Of a stretch of DNA of 64,000 bases, positions 55,701 through 63,941 are shown one piece after another. Position 1 is the first letter of the stretch, and the number at the start of each line of letters is the position of its first letter. The stretch comes from JALCLA01 sp965653565 (GTDB lineage Bacteria > Pseudomonadota > Gammaproteobacteria > Xanthomonadales > Xanthomonadaceae). The stretch spans positions 62,001-126,000 of the forward strand of contig CBFHAI010000003.1 in the NCBI GenBank assembly GCA_965653565.1, in the 5' to 3' direction. The notes under the pieces are model-generated. The model searched no databases. It saw nothing but the letters and a program-made list of their open reading frames with translations, and had not been told where the DNA came from. Both the position numbers and the translations under genes were made by a program.

Positions 55701-56341
55701 GGAACGTCCGTCGCTTCCGCGTCCGCGTCGGCGTCGGCGTCGCGCAGCGTGCCGTCCGGATCGAGCGCCAGCATCAGCCAGGCCTGCGCCTTGTGCCAGT
55801 CGCGATTGACGGTACGCACGGTGATGCCGAGCAGTTCGGCGGTTTCCTGCACGGAATAGCCGGCGAAATAGCGATAAAGCACCATCTCGGCCAGGCGCGG
55901 CGAATGTTTGTCGAGTTCCTGCAACGCGGTGTCGAGTTCGATCAGTCGCGCGAAATCTTCCGCATCTTCCTGCGGCTTGGCGCGCAGTTCGCGTTCCACT
56001 TCGGCCAGACGCTGATGTTCCGACAGGCGCGAGCGCGCGTGGTCGATCAGGATCTGCCGCATCGCGCGCGCGGTGAGCGCGAGGAAATGATTGCGATCGA
56101 CCAGGCCGGGAAAATCGGCGCGCCGCAGTTTCAGATAGGCCTCGTTGACCAGCGCCGTCGTCGACAAGGTGTCGCCCGGCACCATCTTGCGCCGCTGCGC
56201 GCGCGCCAGGCGGCGCAGGTCGGCGTGCACGTAAGGCATCAGCTTGTCGAGCGGATTGGCTTCGCCGGCCGCGGCGAGCAGCGCGGAGAGTTGATCGAGC
56301 GGATCGCTGTCCGCGGGCGGTGTGGCGCCGGTTGAGTTCAC
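55697..56341 (-). CDS. ECF-like RNA polymerase sigma factor (TIGR02999/ECF43-like)
   Basis: 214 aa from GTG 56341. Region 2 is PYVHADLRRLARAQRRKMVP (about 37-56) followed by LSTTALVNEAYLKLRR. Region 4 near the C-terminus is SPRLAEMVLYRYFAGYSVQE and TAELLGITVRTVNRDWHKAQ (about 145-190). The ALVNEAYLKL stretch is typical of the TIGR02999 group, which is often next to Ser/Thr kinases. No anti-sigma gene is adjacent. The start is uncertain: an ATG at 56463 in the same frame is possible but would lie upstream of a plausible promoter (TTTGCC-N18-CACAAT on the minus strand). The last 15 residues are an Asp/Ala repeat. Confidence 0.82.
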   Translation of the reverse strand: MNSTGATPPADSDPLDQLSALLAAAGEANPLDKLMPYVHADLRRLARAQRRKMVPGDTLSTTALVNEAYLKLRRADFPGLVDRNHFLALTARAMRQILIDHARSRLSEHQRLAEVERELRAKPQEDAEDFARLIELDTALQELDKHSPRLAEMVLYRYFAGYSVQETAELLGITVRTVNRDWHKAQAWLMLALDPDGTLRDADADADAEATDVP

Positions 56342-56429
56342 GCTGGGGCCTGCGGCTGGAGGGACGAATCGGTCGGCTCGCGCGGGAAGCAGCGCGCGGC
56401 GCAGCGGATTGTGCCCCCCGCCGCGCGGG

Positions 56430-56457
56430 TTGGCAAAGCCGGTGCGATTGCTAAGCT
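56430..56457 (+). promoter_or_regulatory. Possible promoter for a leaderless ntrB-like mRNA
   Basis: TTGGCA-N16-TAAGCT ends 5 bases before the ATG at 56463, and no ribosome site is present. This would give a transcript that begins at or near the start codon. The match to consensus is only fair. Confidence 0.3.
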
Positions 56458-56462
56458 GGGCC

Positions 56463-57494
56463 ATGCCCGACCGTTCGCCGCCCGACCTCGACGCGCTCGC
56501 CACACCGCTGCTCTGGCTCGATGCCGCCGGCACGATCGCCGGCTGCAACGCGGCGTTCGCGCGCTGGCTGGGCGTCAGTGCGCGGCGCCTGATCGGTTCG
56601 GATTTCGCCTCGCTCGATGCCGAAGACGGCCGCCTGCGCGACCTGCTGGCGCGGCTCGGCGACGGCGTCGACGAGCCGTTGCGTGCGCGTCGCGTGCGCC
56701 TGCGCGCTTTCGCCGGCGCCGAATCGTTCGCCGATCTCTGGATCGGCCGTCATGGCGCCGGCGCCTTGCTCGAAGCCCATCCGACCGAAGAATTCCCCGG
56801 CGACGATCCCGCGACCTTCCTGCCGGCCGCCTTGCACGCCGCGCTCAAAGGCCTCGCGCACGAGGTGAAGAACCCGCTGGCCGGCCTGAAAGGCGCGGCC
56901 CAGTTGCTCGCGCGCCGCACCTCGGGCGATGTCGATGCGCAGCGCTACGTCGAGGTGATCCAGAACGAATGCGATCGGCTCGCCGGCCTCGTCGATCGCC
57001 TGCTCGATCCGGCGCCGCCGCGCCCGCTCGCGCCGACCAATGTGCACGAAGCGCTCGAACGCGTGCGGCTGCTGGCGGAGGCCGAAGCCGGTTGGTCGGT
57101 GCGTCTGTTGCGCGACTACGATCCGAGCCTGCCGGAAGTGCCGGCCGATGCCGATCGGCTCACCCAGGCGCTGCTCAATCTGGTGCGCAATGCGATGGAA
57201 GCCGGCGCCAGCGAAGTGCGCCTGCGCACGCGCGCCGAGCACAATGGATTGATCGGCGAGAAACCGTTTCGTCTGGCGTTGCGCATCGAAATCGAAGACG
57301 ACGGCCGCGGCGTGCCGGAAGCGCTCGCCGAACGCATCTTCCTGCCCTTGGTTTCGGGTCGCGCGGAAGGCAGTGGCCTCGGACTCACGCTGGCGCAACA
57401 GGTCGCACGCGAACACGCCGGCTCGCTCGCCTATCGCTCGCGCCCCGGCCACACCGTTTTCACTCTGCTGCTGCCGGCCGACAGCGGCAGCTGA
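56463..57494 (+). CDS. NtrB-like nitrogen-regulation histidine kinase without adjacent ntrC
   Basis: 343 aa, no membrane segment. A PAS domain (about 8-110, TPLLWLDAAGTIAGCNAAFA) is followed by the H-box LAHEVKNPLAGLKGAAQLLA with H133, matching the NtrB (GlnL) form. The N-box is LTQALLNLVRNAMEA, with G1 EDDGRGVP and G2 GSGLGLTLAQ. In most proteobacteria glnL and ntrC are adjacent; here the next gene is kduD on the other strand, three bases past the stop. The partner must be elsewhere or lost. Another NtrB-like role is possible, since specificity residues cannot be checked. Confidence 0.8.
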   Translation: MPDRSPPDLDALATPLLWLDAAGTIAGCNAAFARWLGVSARRLIGSDFASLDAEDGRLRDLLARLGDGVDEPLRARRVRLRAFAGAESFADLWIGRHGAGALLEAHPTEEFPGDDPATFLPAALHAALKGLAHEVKNPLAGLKGAAQLLARRTSGDVDAQRYVEVIQNECDRLAGLVDRLLDPAPPRPLAPTNVHEALERVRLLAEAEAGWSVRLLRDYDPSLPEVPADADRLTQALLNLVRNAMEAGASEVRLRTRAEHNGLIGEKPFRLALRIEIEDDGRGVPEALAERIFLPLVSGRAEGSGLGLTLAQQVAREHAGSLAYRSRPGHTVFTLLLPADSGS

Positions 57495-57497
57495 GCC

Positions 57498-58259
57498 TCA
57501 GCGCGCGAGCCAGCCGCCATCGACCGGCAACACGGCGCCGTTGACGTAATCCGACGCGCTCGATGCGAGGAACACCGCTGCGCCGCCCAGATCGGCCGGC
57601 TGGCCCCAGCGATTGGCCGGAATGCGCGCCAGGATGTCGCGATTGCGGATTTCGTCGGCACGCAACGCCTGCGTGTTGCTGGTTTCGAAATAGCCCGGCG
57701 CGATCGCATTGACGTTGATGCCCTGCGCCGCCCACTCGTTCGCCAGCAGCCGCGTGATGCCGAGCAATCCCGATTTGCTCGCGGTGTAGGACGCGGTGCG
57801 GATGCCGCCCTGGAAACTGAGCATCGAGACGATGTTGATGATCTTGCCCGGCCTCCGCATCGCCACCAGATGCCGCGCCACCGCCTGCGACAGGAAGAAC
57901 GCCGATTTCAGGTTCACGCCCATCACCGCGTCCCAGTCGTCCTCGGTGAAATCGAGCGCGAAGCTGCGGCGGATGGTGCCGGCATTGTTCACCAGGATGT
58001 CGACGCTGCCGAAACGCGCGACGGCGCGATCGACCGCATCCGGCAGGCGCGCTACCGGTTCGAGCGGGCTTTCGATCCACAGCAGTTCGCGGCCGTGTGC
58101 GCGCACTTGCGCCGCGGTGTCGTCCGGTGCGCTGCGTCCGAGCGCAACGATGTGCGCGCCGGCCGCCGCCAGCGCCACTGCGATCGCCTGTCCGAGGCCG
58201 GTATTGGCGCCGGTGACCAGCGCCGTCTTGCCGGCGAGCGAGAAGGATTCGCTGTTCAT
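57498..58259 (-). CDS. kduD: 2-dehydro-3-deoxy-D-gluconate 5-dehydrogenase (KduD), SDR
   Basis: 253 aa. KduD reduces 3-deoxy-D-glycero-2,5-hexodiulosonate to KDG with NADH in pectin and uronate breakdown. NAD motif TGANTGLG (16-23), NNAGTIRR (91-98), and S145, Y158 and K162 in place. FSLAGKTALVTGANTGLGQA and NNAGTIRRS are typical of KduD. It starts 4 bases after the kduI stop, and together they make KDG. KDG kinase is not seen in the window; eda is at 28 kb. Confidence 0.88.
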   Translation of the reverse strand: MNSESFSLAGKTALVTGANTGLGQAIAVALAAAGAHIVALGRSAPDDTAAQVRAHGRELLWIESPLEPVARLPDAVDRAVARFGSVDILVNNAGTIRRSFALDFTEDDWDAVMGVNLKSAFFLSQAVARHLVAMRRPGKIINIVSMLSFQGGIRTASYTASKSGLLGITRLLANEWAAQGINVNAIAPGYFETSNTQALRADEIRNRDILARIPANRWGQPADLGGAAVFLASSASDYVNGAVLPVDGGWLAR

Positions 58260-58263
58260 GGCG

Positions 58264-59112
58264 TCACTTGAGCTGGCAGATATCGAGGGCGTGCATATCG
58301 GTGTAATCGAGATTCTCGCCGCCCATGGCCCAGATGAAGCCGTAGTTCGACGTGCCCGAACCCATGTGGATCGACCACGGCGGCGACATCACGGCTTCCT
58401 CATTGGCCACGACGAGGTGGCGCGCGGCGTCGGGTTCACCCATGAAATGGAAAACGCGCTGGCCTTCGCCGAGCCCGAAGTAGAAATAGATTTCCGAGCG
58501 CCGATCGTGCAGATGCGGCGGCATCGTGTTCCACACGCTGCCGGTCTTGAGCAGCGTCAGGCCGAGCAGCAGTTGCGACGAGCGGCAGGTGGCCGGCACG
58601 ATGTATTGATAGATCGTGCGCTCGTTCGACGTTTCCAGTGCGCCGCGTTCGAGCGGCACGGCGCGATCGATCGAGATATGCACGGTTTCGAAGCGCGCAT
58701 GCGCCGGCGTCGAAACCAGATAGAAACGCGCCGGCGCCGCAGCGTCGTTCGACGCGAAGCTCACGTCCGCACTGCCCATCGGCACGTACAGGCCGTCGCG
58801 CGGCTGCAACTCGAAGCCGGTGCCGTCGACCACCACGCGGCCGCTGCCTTCGCCGACATTGACGATGCCCAGTTCGCGCCGTTCGAGGAACGGTTTGCCC
58901 GCCGCCGACGCCGGCTCGGTCTGTGCAGGCAGCTTCAATGGGGTCGATACCGGTGCCGCACCGCCGATGACGAAGCGTTCGTAGTGCGTGTAGTCGAGCG
59001 CGATGCGGTCGGCCTCGAACAGCGAAGCCACCAGATAGCGGTCGCGCAGTTGCTCGTTGCTGGCGCCGGCCATCATGTCAGGATGGGTGGCGTGGTAAGT
59101 GCGGCGATACAT
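58264..59112 (-). CDS. kduI: 4-deoxy-L-threo-5-hexosulose-uronate ketol-isomerase (KduI)
   Basis: 282 aa, the family length. It isomerises 4-deoxy-L-threo-5-hexosulose uronate to the diketo acid used by KduD. It is a cupin zinc enzyme: MPPHLHDRRSEIYFYF (about 198-213) gives His, His and Glu ligands, and PPWSIHMGSG gives the last His. The N-terminal MYRRTYHATHPDMMAGASNE region is a KduI hallmark. GAAGGAGAG precedes ATG 59112; the frame upstream has no homology. Confidence 0.92.
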   Translation of the reverse strand: MYRRTYHATHPDMMAGASNEQLRDRYLVASLFEADRIALDYTHYERFVIGGAAPVSTPLKLPAQTEPASAAGKPFLERRELGIVNVGEGSGRVVVDGTGFELQPRDGLYVPMGSADVSFASNDAAAPARFYLVSTPAHARFETVHISIDRAVPLERGALETSNERTIYQYIVPATCRSSQLLLGLTLLKTGSVWNTMPPHLHDRRSEIYFYFGLGEGQRVFHFMGEPDAARHLVVANEEAVMSPPWSIHMGSGTSNYGFIWAMGGENLDYTDMHALDICQLK

Positions 59113-59194
59113 CGGTCTCTCCTTCGATTCTCGATAATCCGGCGTAGAAACCGGTGTCAATTCTTCGTGGCCAGGATCGAAAAGTGGGCCGGAT

Positions 59195-60286
59195 TCAACC
59201 TTGCGGCGGCTGGCAGGAGTCGCGCACCAGCAGGTGCGGCGTCACCGAAACCAGCGGCGTCGCACGGCCGCCGCGCTGCGGCGGATCGCTGCCGAGCAGC
59301 ATCGATGCCGCCTGCCGGCCCAGGTCGCGCACCGGCAACCGGATCGTCGACAGCGCTGGCCACAATTGCGACGCCAGCGGGCTGTCGTCGTAGCCGACGA
59401 CGGACAGATCGCCGGGTATCGACAAGCCTTGTCGCAGCGCCGCCTTGTAAACGCCGGCGGCCATTTCGTCGTTGCAGGCGAAGATCGCCGTCGGCCGCGG
59501 CTCACGCGCCAGCAATTGCTCGGCACCGGCGACGCCCGATTCGAAGGTGTAGCCGCCTTCGTACTGGCTCTCGGCCGGCAATTCGATGCCGCGCTTGGCG
59601 AGCGCTTCGATGAAGCCGCCGCCGCGCTCGATCGCCGAACGATAACGGCGCGGACCGGTGATCAAACCGAAATGCCGGTGCCCGAGCGACTCGAGATAGT
59701 TCGCGACTTCGGCACCGGCGGCGCGATCGTGGGTGAGCAGCATGCGCGACGGTTCGTCGAGCGGAATCGACGCGATGCGCACATAGCGCACGCCGATCGC
59801 ACGCAAGGCCTCGGCCAGTTCCTGGTCTTCGGAAACGCGCGGAATCAGGATCAGGCCCCAGAGCTTCTGCTGCTGCGCGAAACGCTGAATGCCTTCGATA
59901 TAGCCTTCGCTCTTGCTGTCGCACGGATGCACGACCAGTTCGAAACCCGAATCGCGCAACGCATCCAGCGCGCCGTACTGCATGTTGACGATGTACTGCG
60001 CGGTCGGGTTGTCGAACACCAGGCCGATCAGGAACGAGCGGCGGAACGCCAGTCCGCGCGCCTGCGGATCGGGCGAGTAGCCGATCTGCTGCATCAGCGC
60101 CAACACCTTGTCGCGCGTATCGGGCCGCACCAGCGGCGAATCGTTGATCACGCGCGACACGGTTTTCTTCGACACGCCGGCCAGCCGCGCGACGTCGTTG
60201 ATCGTGCTCTTGGCCGCGCTGCGGCGCGCCGGCGCCGGCGCTTCTTCAGGCGTCGCGGACGCACGGGATTTGCCGACGGACTTCAT
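59195..60286 (-). CDS. LacI family regulator of the uronate cluster
   Basis: 363 aa from ATG 60286. A basic N-terminal extension (about 25 residues) precedes the HTH STINDVARLAGVSKKTVSRV (about 27-46), the hinge, and a sugar-binding-protein-like effector domain ending LVSVTPHLLVRDSC. An alternative ATG at 60319 overlaps the stop of the TRAP permease as ATGA and would add 11 residues; this overlap suggests co-transcription and I cannot choose firmly. It lies between the transporter and kduI genes, so it probably responds to a uronate or KDG. No clear dyad was found near the 5' end of the cluster, which is outside or at the window edge. Confidence 0.83.
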   Translation of the reverse strand: MKSVGKSRASATPEEAPAPARRSAAKSTINDVARLAGVSKKTVSRVINDSPLVRPDTRDKVLALMQQIGYSPDPQARGLAFRRSFLIGLVFDNPTAQYIVNMQYGALDALRDSGFELVVHPCDSKSEGYIEGIQRFAQQQKLWGLILIPRVSEDQELAEALRAIGVRYVRIASIPLDEPSRMLLTHDRAAGAEVANYLESLGHRHFGLITGPRRYRSAIERGGGFIEALAKRGIELPAESQYEGGYTFESGVAGAEQLLAREPRPTAIFACNDEMAAGVYKAALRQGLSIPGDLSVVGYDDSPLASQLWPALSTIRLPVRDLGRQAASMLLGSDPPQRGGRATPLVSVTPHLLVRDSCQPPQG

Positions 60287-60315
60287 CCCGGACAGTTTAT
60301 CCGACCGAACCCTCG

Positions 60316-61596
60316 TCATTTGAGCAGCGCCGGCAGCCACAGCGACAACGGCGGAAAGAATGTGGTGGCGAGCAGCACCGCCAATGCCGCCAGCCAGAAC
60401 GGCCAGATCGTGCGCAGCGCTTCGCCGATGCCGATGCGCCCGATCGCGGTGCCGACGAACAACACCGATCCGACCGGCGGCGTCACCAGCCCGATGCCGC
60501 CGGTCAGCACCAGCACGACGCCGAAATGGATCGGATCGATGCCGTAGGCGCGCGCCACCGGCAGGAAGATCGGCGTGCAGATCAGGATCAGCGGCGCCAG
60601 GTCCATGAAGGTGCCGAGCAAGAGCAGCATCACGACGATCACCAGCAGCACCGATTCACGGGTCTGCGCGATCGACTGCAGGGTTTCGACCGCCTGCGCC
60701 GGCACCTGCAGATAGGCCAGCAGCCAGCCGAAGGCCGCCGCGGCCGCGATCACGAACAGGATCGTGCCGGTGGTGCGTGTGGCATGCGCGATGGTGGCGA
60801 GGAAGTCCTGCAGACGCAGTTCGCGGTAGACCACGGCGGTGACGAACAGTGCGTACAGCACCGCGATCGCCGCGCTTTCCACCGCGGTGAAAACACCGGC
60901 GCGGATGCCGAAGAAAATCAGCGCGACCAGGCCCAGGCCGGGCAGTGCCGACAGGCCGCGCAGCAGTACCGCGCGCCAGCCGGGGAACAGTTCGACGCCG
61001 TAACCGCGGCGGCGCGCGATGATGTAGCCGGTCAGCATCAGCGCCAGCGTCATCAACAGCGCCGGCACGATGCCGGCCGCGAACAAATCGGCGATCGACA
61101 AGCCGCCGCCGGCTGCGGCCGAATACAGAATCAGATTGTGCGAAGGCGGCACCAGCAGCGCGACCAGGGCCGCGGTAACGCTGACGTTGACCGCGAAATC
61201 GCGGTCGTAACCGCGCTGCACCATCTGCGGAATCATGGTGCCGCCGACCGCCGACACATCGGCGATGGCCGAGCCCGACACGCCGCCGAAGAACAGCGAG
61301 GAAAGAATGCTGACCTGTCCGAGCCCGCCGCGCACGCGGCCGACCAGCGAGGCGGCGAACGCGATCAGACGTTCGGAAATTCCGCCGCGCAGCATCAGTT
61401 CGCCGGCGAAGATGAAAAGCGGAATCGCCACCAGCGACGCGGTGCCGGTGCCGGCCGCCACCTGTTGCACCAGCACCAGCGGCGGCAGGCCCAGATGAAA
61501 CAAGGTGGCCAGCGCGGCCGCGGCCAGCGCGAAAGCCACCGGCACGCCGGCGATCAGCAACAACGCAAACACGGCGAACAGAATCGCGATCGCCAT
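60316..61596 (-). CDS. TRAP transporter large permease (DctM)
   Basis: 426 aa, about 12 membrane helices. It has the DctM features: PLFIFAGELMLRGGISERLI near the start, GGVSGSAIADVSAVGGTMIPQM (about 110-131) and LGTFMDLAPLILICTPIFLP near the end, with conserved Gly/Pro loops. It pairs with the small permease (1-base gap) and the binding protein to import an organic acid using a sodium gradient. Context suggests a uronate or unsaturated sugar acid. Confidence 0.92.
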   Translation of the reverse strand: MAIAILFAVFALLLIAGVPVAFALAAAALATLFHLGLPPLVLVQQVAAGTGTASLVAIPLFIFAGELMLRGGISERLIAFAASLVGRVRGGLGQVSILSSLFFGGVSGSAIADVSAVGGTMIPQMVQRGYDRDFAVNVSVTAALVALLVPPSHNLILYSAAAGGGLSIADLFAAGIVPALLMTLALMLTGYIIARRRGYGVELFPGWRAVLLRGLSALPGLGLVALIFFGIRAGVFTAVESAAIAVLYALFVTAVVYRELRLQDFLATIAHATRTTGTILFVIAAAAAFGWLLAYLQVPAQAVETLQSIAQTRESVLLVIVVMLLLLGTFMDLAPLILICTPIFLPVARAYGIDPIHFGVVLVLTGGIGLVTPPVGSVLFVGTAIGRIGIGEALRTIWPFWLAALAVLLATTFFPPLSLWLPALLK

Positions 61597-61597
61597 G

Positions 61598-62116
61598 TCA
61601 GACGTCCTTCGCCGCAGGCTGCACGTGCCAGGCCTGCGCCAGCCGCTGCAACGCGAACAACAGCATCAGGACGCCACCGATCGCGAGCGGCAGAAAGACC
61701 AGGCTTTGCGGCAGCGGCGCGCCCGCGAGCCGGATGCCGAAGCCATCCACCAGCAGCTTGAAGCCGCCATGCGCCAGCGTGCCGCCGATGACGGCGATCA
61801 CCAGATTGGTCAGCGTCGCGGTCAGGCGCCGCAGCGGTGGGCTCAATGCATCGGCCAGCAGCGCGAACGCAAAATGCCGGCCGCCATGCACCCCCGCGGC
61901 GGCCGCGAAACTCATCGCGCAAACCAGCAACAGTACGGTCACCGGTTCGGTCCAGCTGGGCGAGTCGTTGAGCACGTAGCGCGCAAAAACCTGCCAGGCC
62001 TGCACCAGCACCAGCGCGACGAGCGCGATGCCGGCGATGGCCGTCGACGCCGTTGCGAGCAGCGACAGCAAGCGCGCCGCGCCGCTGGGTTTGCCGGTCG
62101 GAAGCGGTTCGGTCAT
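61598..62116 (-). CDS. TRAP transporter small permease (DctQ)
   Basis: 172 aa, four membrane helices. The DctQ pattern VQAWQVFARYVLNDSPSWTE lies in the first half, and a conserved GGRHFAFALL stretch follows the second helix. The ATG at 62116 lies 2 bases past the binding-protein stop and fits the four-helix family; the frame upstream overlaps the binding-protein gene and is not used. It bridges the DctP-DctM complex. Confidence 0.88.
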   Translation of the reverse strand: MTEPLPTGKPSGAARLLSLLATASTAIAGIALVALVLVQAWQVFARYVLNDSPSWTEPVTVLLLVCAMSFAAAAGVHGGRHFAFALLADALSPPLRRLTATLTNLVIAVIGGTLAHGGFKLLVDGFGIRLAGAPLPQSLVFLPLAIGGVLMLLFALQRLAQAWHVQPAAKDV

Positions 62117-62118
62117 CG

Positions 62119-63102
62119 TCAGGCCAGCGCGCGAATTCGGCGATGCAGTTCCGCGATCTGCGGCTGCGCCAGGGTGGAAGCGAGTATCGGCGCCGCGGCG
62201 TTGCGGAAGGCTTCGATGTCGACCGGGTCGATCTTCACGCCGGCCGCGGCGACCGCGGCGCGCGCTTCGGCTTCGGATCGATCCCACCGTTCGCGCATCA
62301 CGCCGACCGACGCGCGCGCGGTGTCGCGCAGCAAGGTCTGATCGGCGGCAGACAAGGCCTCGAAGCTGCGGCGCGACATCAGCAGAACGTCCGGCGCATA
62401 CGAATGCTCGCTTTGCGACCAGTACGCCGCCGCTTCGAAGTGCCGGCTCGAGCGGAAACTGCGCATATTGTTTTCCGCGCCATCGATCAACCGTGTTTCG
62501 AGCGCGGAAAACACTTCGCCGAACGGCAGCGGTGTCGGATTGGCGCCGAACTCGCGCAGCAGCGCGATGAAAATGTCGGACGCCGGCACCCGGAATTTCA
62601 GCCCGCGCATATCGGCCGGAGCGACCAGCGCGCGCTGCGTGTTGTAGAAGCAGCGCGCGCCGCTGTCGTAGATCGCCAGGCCGACCAGATCGCGCACCTC
62701 GAACCCGCGCAGCACTTGCGCGCCGACCTCGCCATCGAGCGCGCGCCGCAGATGCGGCACCGAATCGAAGACGTAGGGCAGGCACAGCGCCTGCGTCAAC
62801 GGGAAGGCGTTGTTCAGCGCGCCGGAGTACACGCGTGCGATGTCGATCGCGCCGAAGCGCGCCATATCGATCGCATCCGATTCGCGGCCGAGCTGGCCCG
62901 AGTGATACAGGCGCAGGCCGAGCCGGCCGCCGGTTTCGCGCGCCAGCGTTTCGCCGATCCACTCGACCGCCGCGACCGTCGGATAATCCTTCACATGCAC
63001 ATCGGTGGCGGTAAATACCCGCGTCGCCGCACCGGCGGCGAACGCATGGCGCGCCAGCAGCGGCGCAGCGATCATGCTGGCGAGCACGGTGCGTCGTTTC
63101 AT
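62119..63102 (-). CDS. TRAP transporter substrate-binding protein (DctP)
   Basis: 327 aa. The N-terminus MKRRTVLASMIAAPLLARHA carries an RR-x-hydrophobic pair, so it may use the Tat or the Sec route. DctP landmarks are the ETGGRLGLRLYHSGQLGRES block, YSGALNNAFPL, the ligand-carboxylate Arg in GLKFRVPAS (about 168-176) and GAENNMRSFRSSRHFEAAAY. The substrate is a carboxylate, by context a uronate. Its ATG overlaps the hydratase-like gene as ATGA. Confidence 0.92.
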   Translation of the reverse strand: MKRRTVLASMIAAPLLARHAFAAGAATRVFTATDVHVKDYPTVAAVEWIGETLARETGGRLGLRLYHSGQLGRESDAIDMARFGAIDIARVYSGALNNAFPLTQALCLPYVFDSVPHLRRALDGEVGAQVLRGFEVRDLVGLAIYDSGARCFYNTQRALVAPADMRGLKFRVPASDIFIALLREFGANPTPLPFGEVFSALETRLIDGAENNMRSFRSSRHFEAAAYWSQSEHSYAPDVLLMSRRSFEALSAADQTLLRDTARASVGVMRERWDRSEAEARAAVAAAGVKIDPVDIEAFRNAAAPILASTLAQPQIAELHRRIRALA

Positions 63103-63941
63103 GCGCCGACCTCGCGCGCTGGGTGCACGGAAGCTTGCGCCGTGACGGCGCGGCAGGCGATTTCGCCCCAAGGCCCGAATTTCACGACAGCGCGCTGCCC
63201 GGCGCGAATATCGTGGATGCCGGTCGCCGCGCCGGTGGTCACCAGAGTTCCGGCACGCAGCGCCAGGCCGCGCCGCGCGCAGCGTCCGAGCGTGAAAGCG
63301 AGCGCGCCGAGCAAGCCGCCGGGAATGCTGGCCGCGCCGCCGCGGCCGACGCAAACCTCATCGATCCAGGTTTCGCAACGCATCGCAGCTTCCGGTTGCT
63401 TCTGCCAGTCGGGAATTTCGCGCCCGAGAACGAGCCCCGCGTTATTGCCGAAATCGGACGCAACCACGATCGGCCCGAGCACGTTGATCGTCGCCAGCGG
63501 ACTGCCGGCGGTTTCCACGCCCACATGCAGCGACGCCACCAGCGATTGCGCCGCTGCGGGCGACCAGCTCGTACGAGCCGGGTCTGCATCGCGCCCAAGT
63601 CGGAAAACGTACTCGGCTTCCACGGCAGCGAAGCCGCCTTCGAACACCGGAAACTCGAGATCGGCGGCAGTGCCGGTCCAGATCGCTCGACGGAAAATCG
63701 GACCGGTGACGCGATCCTCGCCGGAGTCGTCGCGCCGGTCGGCGGCGATGTAGCCGACCTTCCAGCCGCCGATCGCATCGGGCCAGCGCGCGATCGCCGC
63801 ATCCTGGATCGCATAACCCGATGCCAGCGTCTTCGGGATGTCGCCGGGAAACTCCGTCAGCGCGCGGCCGGCCAGCCGCGCCGCCACGAATGCGCTCGCG
63901 ATGCTCGCCGCGTCGCGCTCCCGGACCCCGCCTGTGCTCAT
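63099..63941 (-). CDS. FAH / 2-keto-4-pentenoate hydratase-like enzyme
   Basis: 280 aa, complete. It has the fold of fumarylacetoacetase/hydratase proteins: WKVGYIAADRR, the metal ligands E108 and E110 in AAVEAEYVFRL, GVETAGSPLATI and LVTTGAATGIHDIRAGQRAV. Hydratases of this group act on 2-oxo-4-enoic acids or 2-oxo-3-deoxy sugar acids. It is the first gene of the transcript visible at the right edge, upstream of the TRAP genes. This places it with uronate use, but its reaction is unknown. The remaining bases (63942-64000) show nothing. Confidence 0.78.
   Translation of the reverse strand: MSTGGVRERDAASIASAFVAARLAGRALTEFPGDIPKTLASGYAIQDAAIARWPDAIGGWKVGYIAADRRDDSGEDRVTGPIFRRAIWTGTAADLEFPVFEGGFAAVEAEYVFRLGRDADPARTSWSPAAAQSLVASLHVGVETAGSPLATINVLGPIVVASDFGNNAGLVLGREIPDWQKQPEAAMRCETWIDEVCVGRGGAASIPGGLLGALAFTLGRCARRGLALRAGTLVTTGAATGIHDIRAGQRAVVKFGPWGEIACRAVTAQASVHPAREVGA

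Noticed and set aside
56342..56463. ATG 56463 as the start of the sigma factor
   Set aside because: It lies directly at the start of the divergent kinase and upstream of a plausible promoter. The extra residues are low complexity and outside the family domain, so GTG 56341 is preferred, though not proven.
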